Position numbers and translations under genes: made by a program. A stretch of DNA of 64,000 nucleotides from NCBI GenBank assembly GCA_009777995.1, contig WRKT01000009.1:1-64000 (forward strand). Reading direction: 5' to 3'. This DNA comes from Treponema sp. (GTDB lineage: Bacteria > Spirochaetota > Spirochaetia > Treponematales > Breznakiellaceae). Below are positions 63,971 to 64,000 of this stretch, piece by piece (position 1 is the first letter of the stretch; every line of letters begins with the position of its first letter). Under the pieces are notes generated by a model. The model made no database searches, had not been told where the DNA came from, and was given only the letters and a program-made list of their open reading frames with translations.

Positions 63971-64000
63971 ATGCAGTCGGAAGTACAATCGCCGGAAGAT
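63971..64000 (+). CDS. Possible start of a downstream gene, 3' partial
   Basis: An ATG at 63971 opens a frame that runs to the window end (10 codons, Met-Gln-Ser-Glu-Val...). An AGGGG run about 15 bases upstream is a poor Shine-Dalgarno. In FIST loci the next gene is often a histidine kinase, but nothing here shows it. Confidence 0.3.
   Translation, partial: MQSEVQSPED

Overview
The window looks like a chromosomal segment of an anaerobic or microaerophilic spirochaete, most likely of the Treponema lineage. This is inferred from gene content only; no rRNA or tRNA gene is present to settle it. Pointers are a UGA-decoding glycine reductase-type selenoprotein, an O2-binding hemerythrin beside hybrid histidine kinases, a BMP (PnrA-type) nucleoside ABC importer, a methyl-accepting chemotaxis protein fused to a receiver, and many signal-peptide or lipobox proteins. 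Coding density is high. No gene-free stretch exceeds about 300 bases, and start/stop overlaps are common. I see no CRISPR array, insertion sequence, phage module or replication origin.

Layout. 1-1027: the tail of an AraC-type effector-binding protein and a flavin split-barrel protein. 1136-4744 (minus): four genes, in transcript order an outer-membrane-type protein, a CPBP membrane protease homologue, a C39/BtrH-like Cys-rich protein and a small HELGH membrane metalloprotease. A 40-bp perfect palindrome (4849-4888) lies between this unit and the next. 4895-12217 (minus): a glycerol unit with a TPR protein, a GlpA-like dehydrogenase, an FAD/NAD oxidoreductase, a DUF1667 protein, glpK and a hydrolase fused to a membrane domain. 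12264-15369: an EamA protein, then an MT-A70 methylase, pyrF and pyrC on the minus strand. 15410-18896: a class III cyclase-like protein, a degenerate cyclase-like partner and a RecQ helicase, in overlapping frames.

18950-25584: a sensory unit of bacteriohemerythrin, FIST-like protein, cytosolic REC-HK-REC kinase, membrane Cache-HK-REC-HPt kinase and DUF2271 lipoprotein. 25626-28036 (minus): lysC and asd. 28180-32424: htpG divergent from the chemoreceptor-receiver fusion. 32428-37295: a small Cys protein, ptsI, der, a MerR regulator and an Rsm22-like methyltransferase carrying an in-frame GC-rich repeat. 37335-41344: tldD/tldE and a Pro-aminopeptidase. 41390-47771: a VanY-like lipoprotein, an unknown, thyX, an acetyltransferase, a nucleotidyltransferase, two BOF (YgiW-type) paralogues and an LCP protein.

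47881-50469: grdB with an in-frame UGA (48922-48924) and grdE, the substrate-specific component B of a glycine/sarcosine/betaine reductase. Components A and C and the Sec machinery are not in the window. 50549-61040 is bounded by two paralogous CDP-alcohol phosphatidyltransferases in opposite orientation. Between them lie a DUF368 lipid-carrier transporter, ogt, a VapBC-like pair, a beta-helix lipoprotein, a NimA-like protein and the BMP nucleoside ABC transporter. 61061-64000: a QueG-like Fe-S protein, an MBL-fold hydrolase, a FIST protein and the start of another possible gene.

Several transcripts appear leaderless. Good or acceptable -35/-10 pairs end 6-8 bases before start codons that lack a Shine-Dalgarno at 12217, 30217 and 32687, and a lone -10-like site does so at 62697. 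The strongest candidates for something new are the 1136-4744 membrane-peptidase unit, the 18950-25584 hemerythrin/FIST/kinase unit, and the cyclase/pseudo-cyclase pair coupled to recQ.
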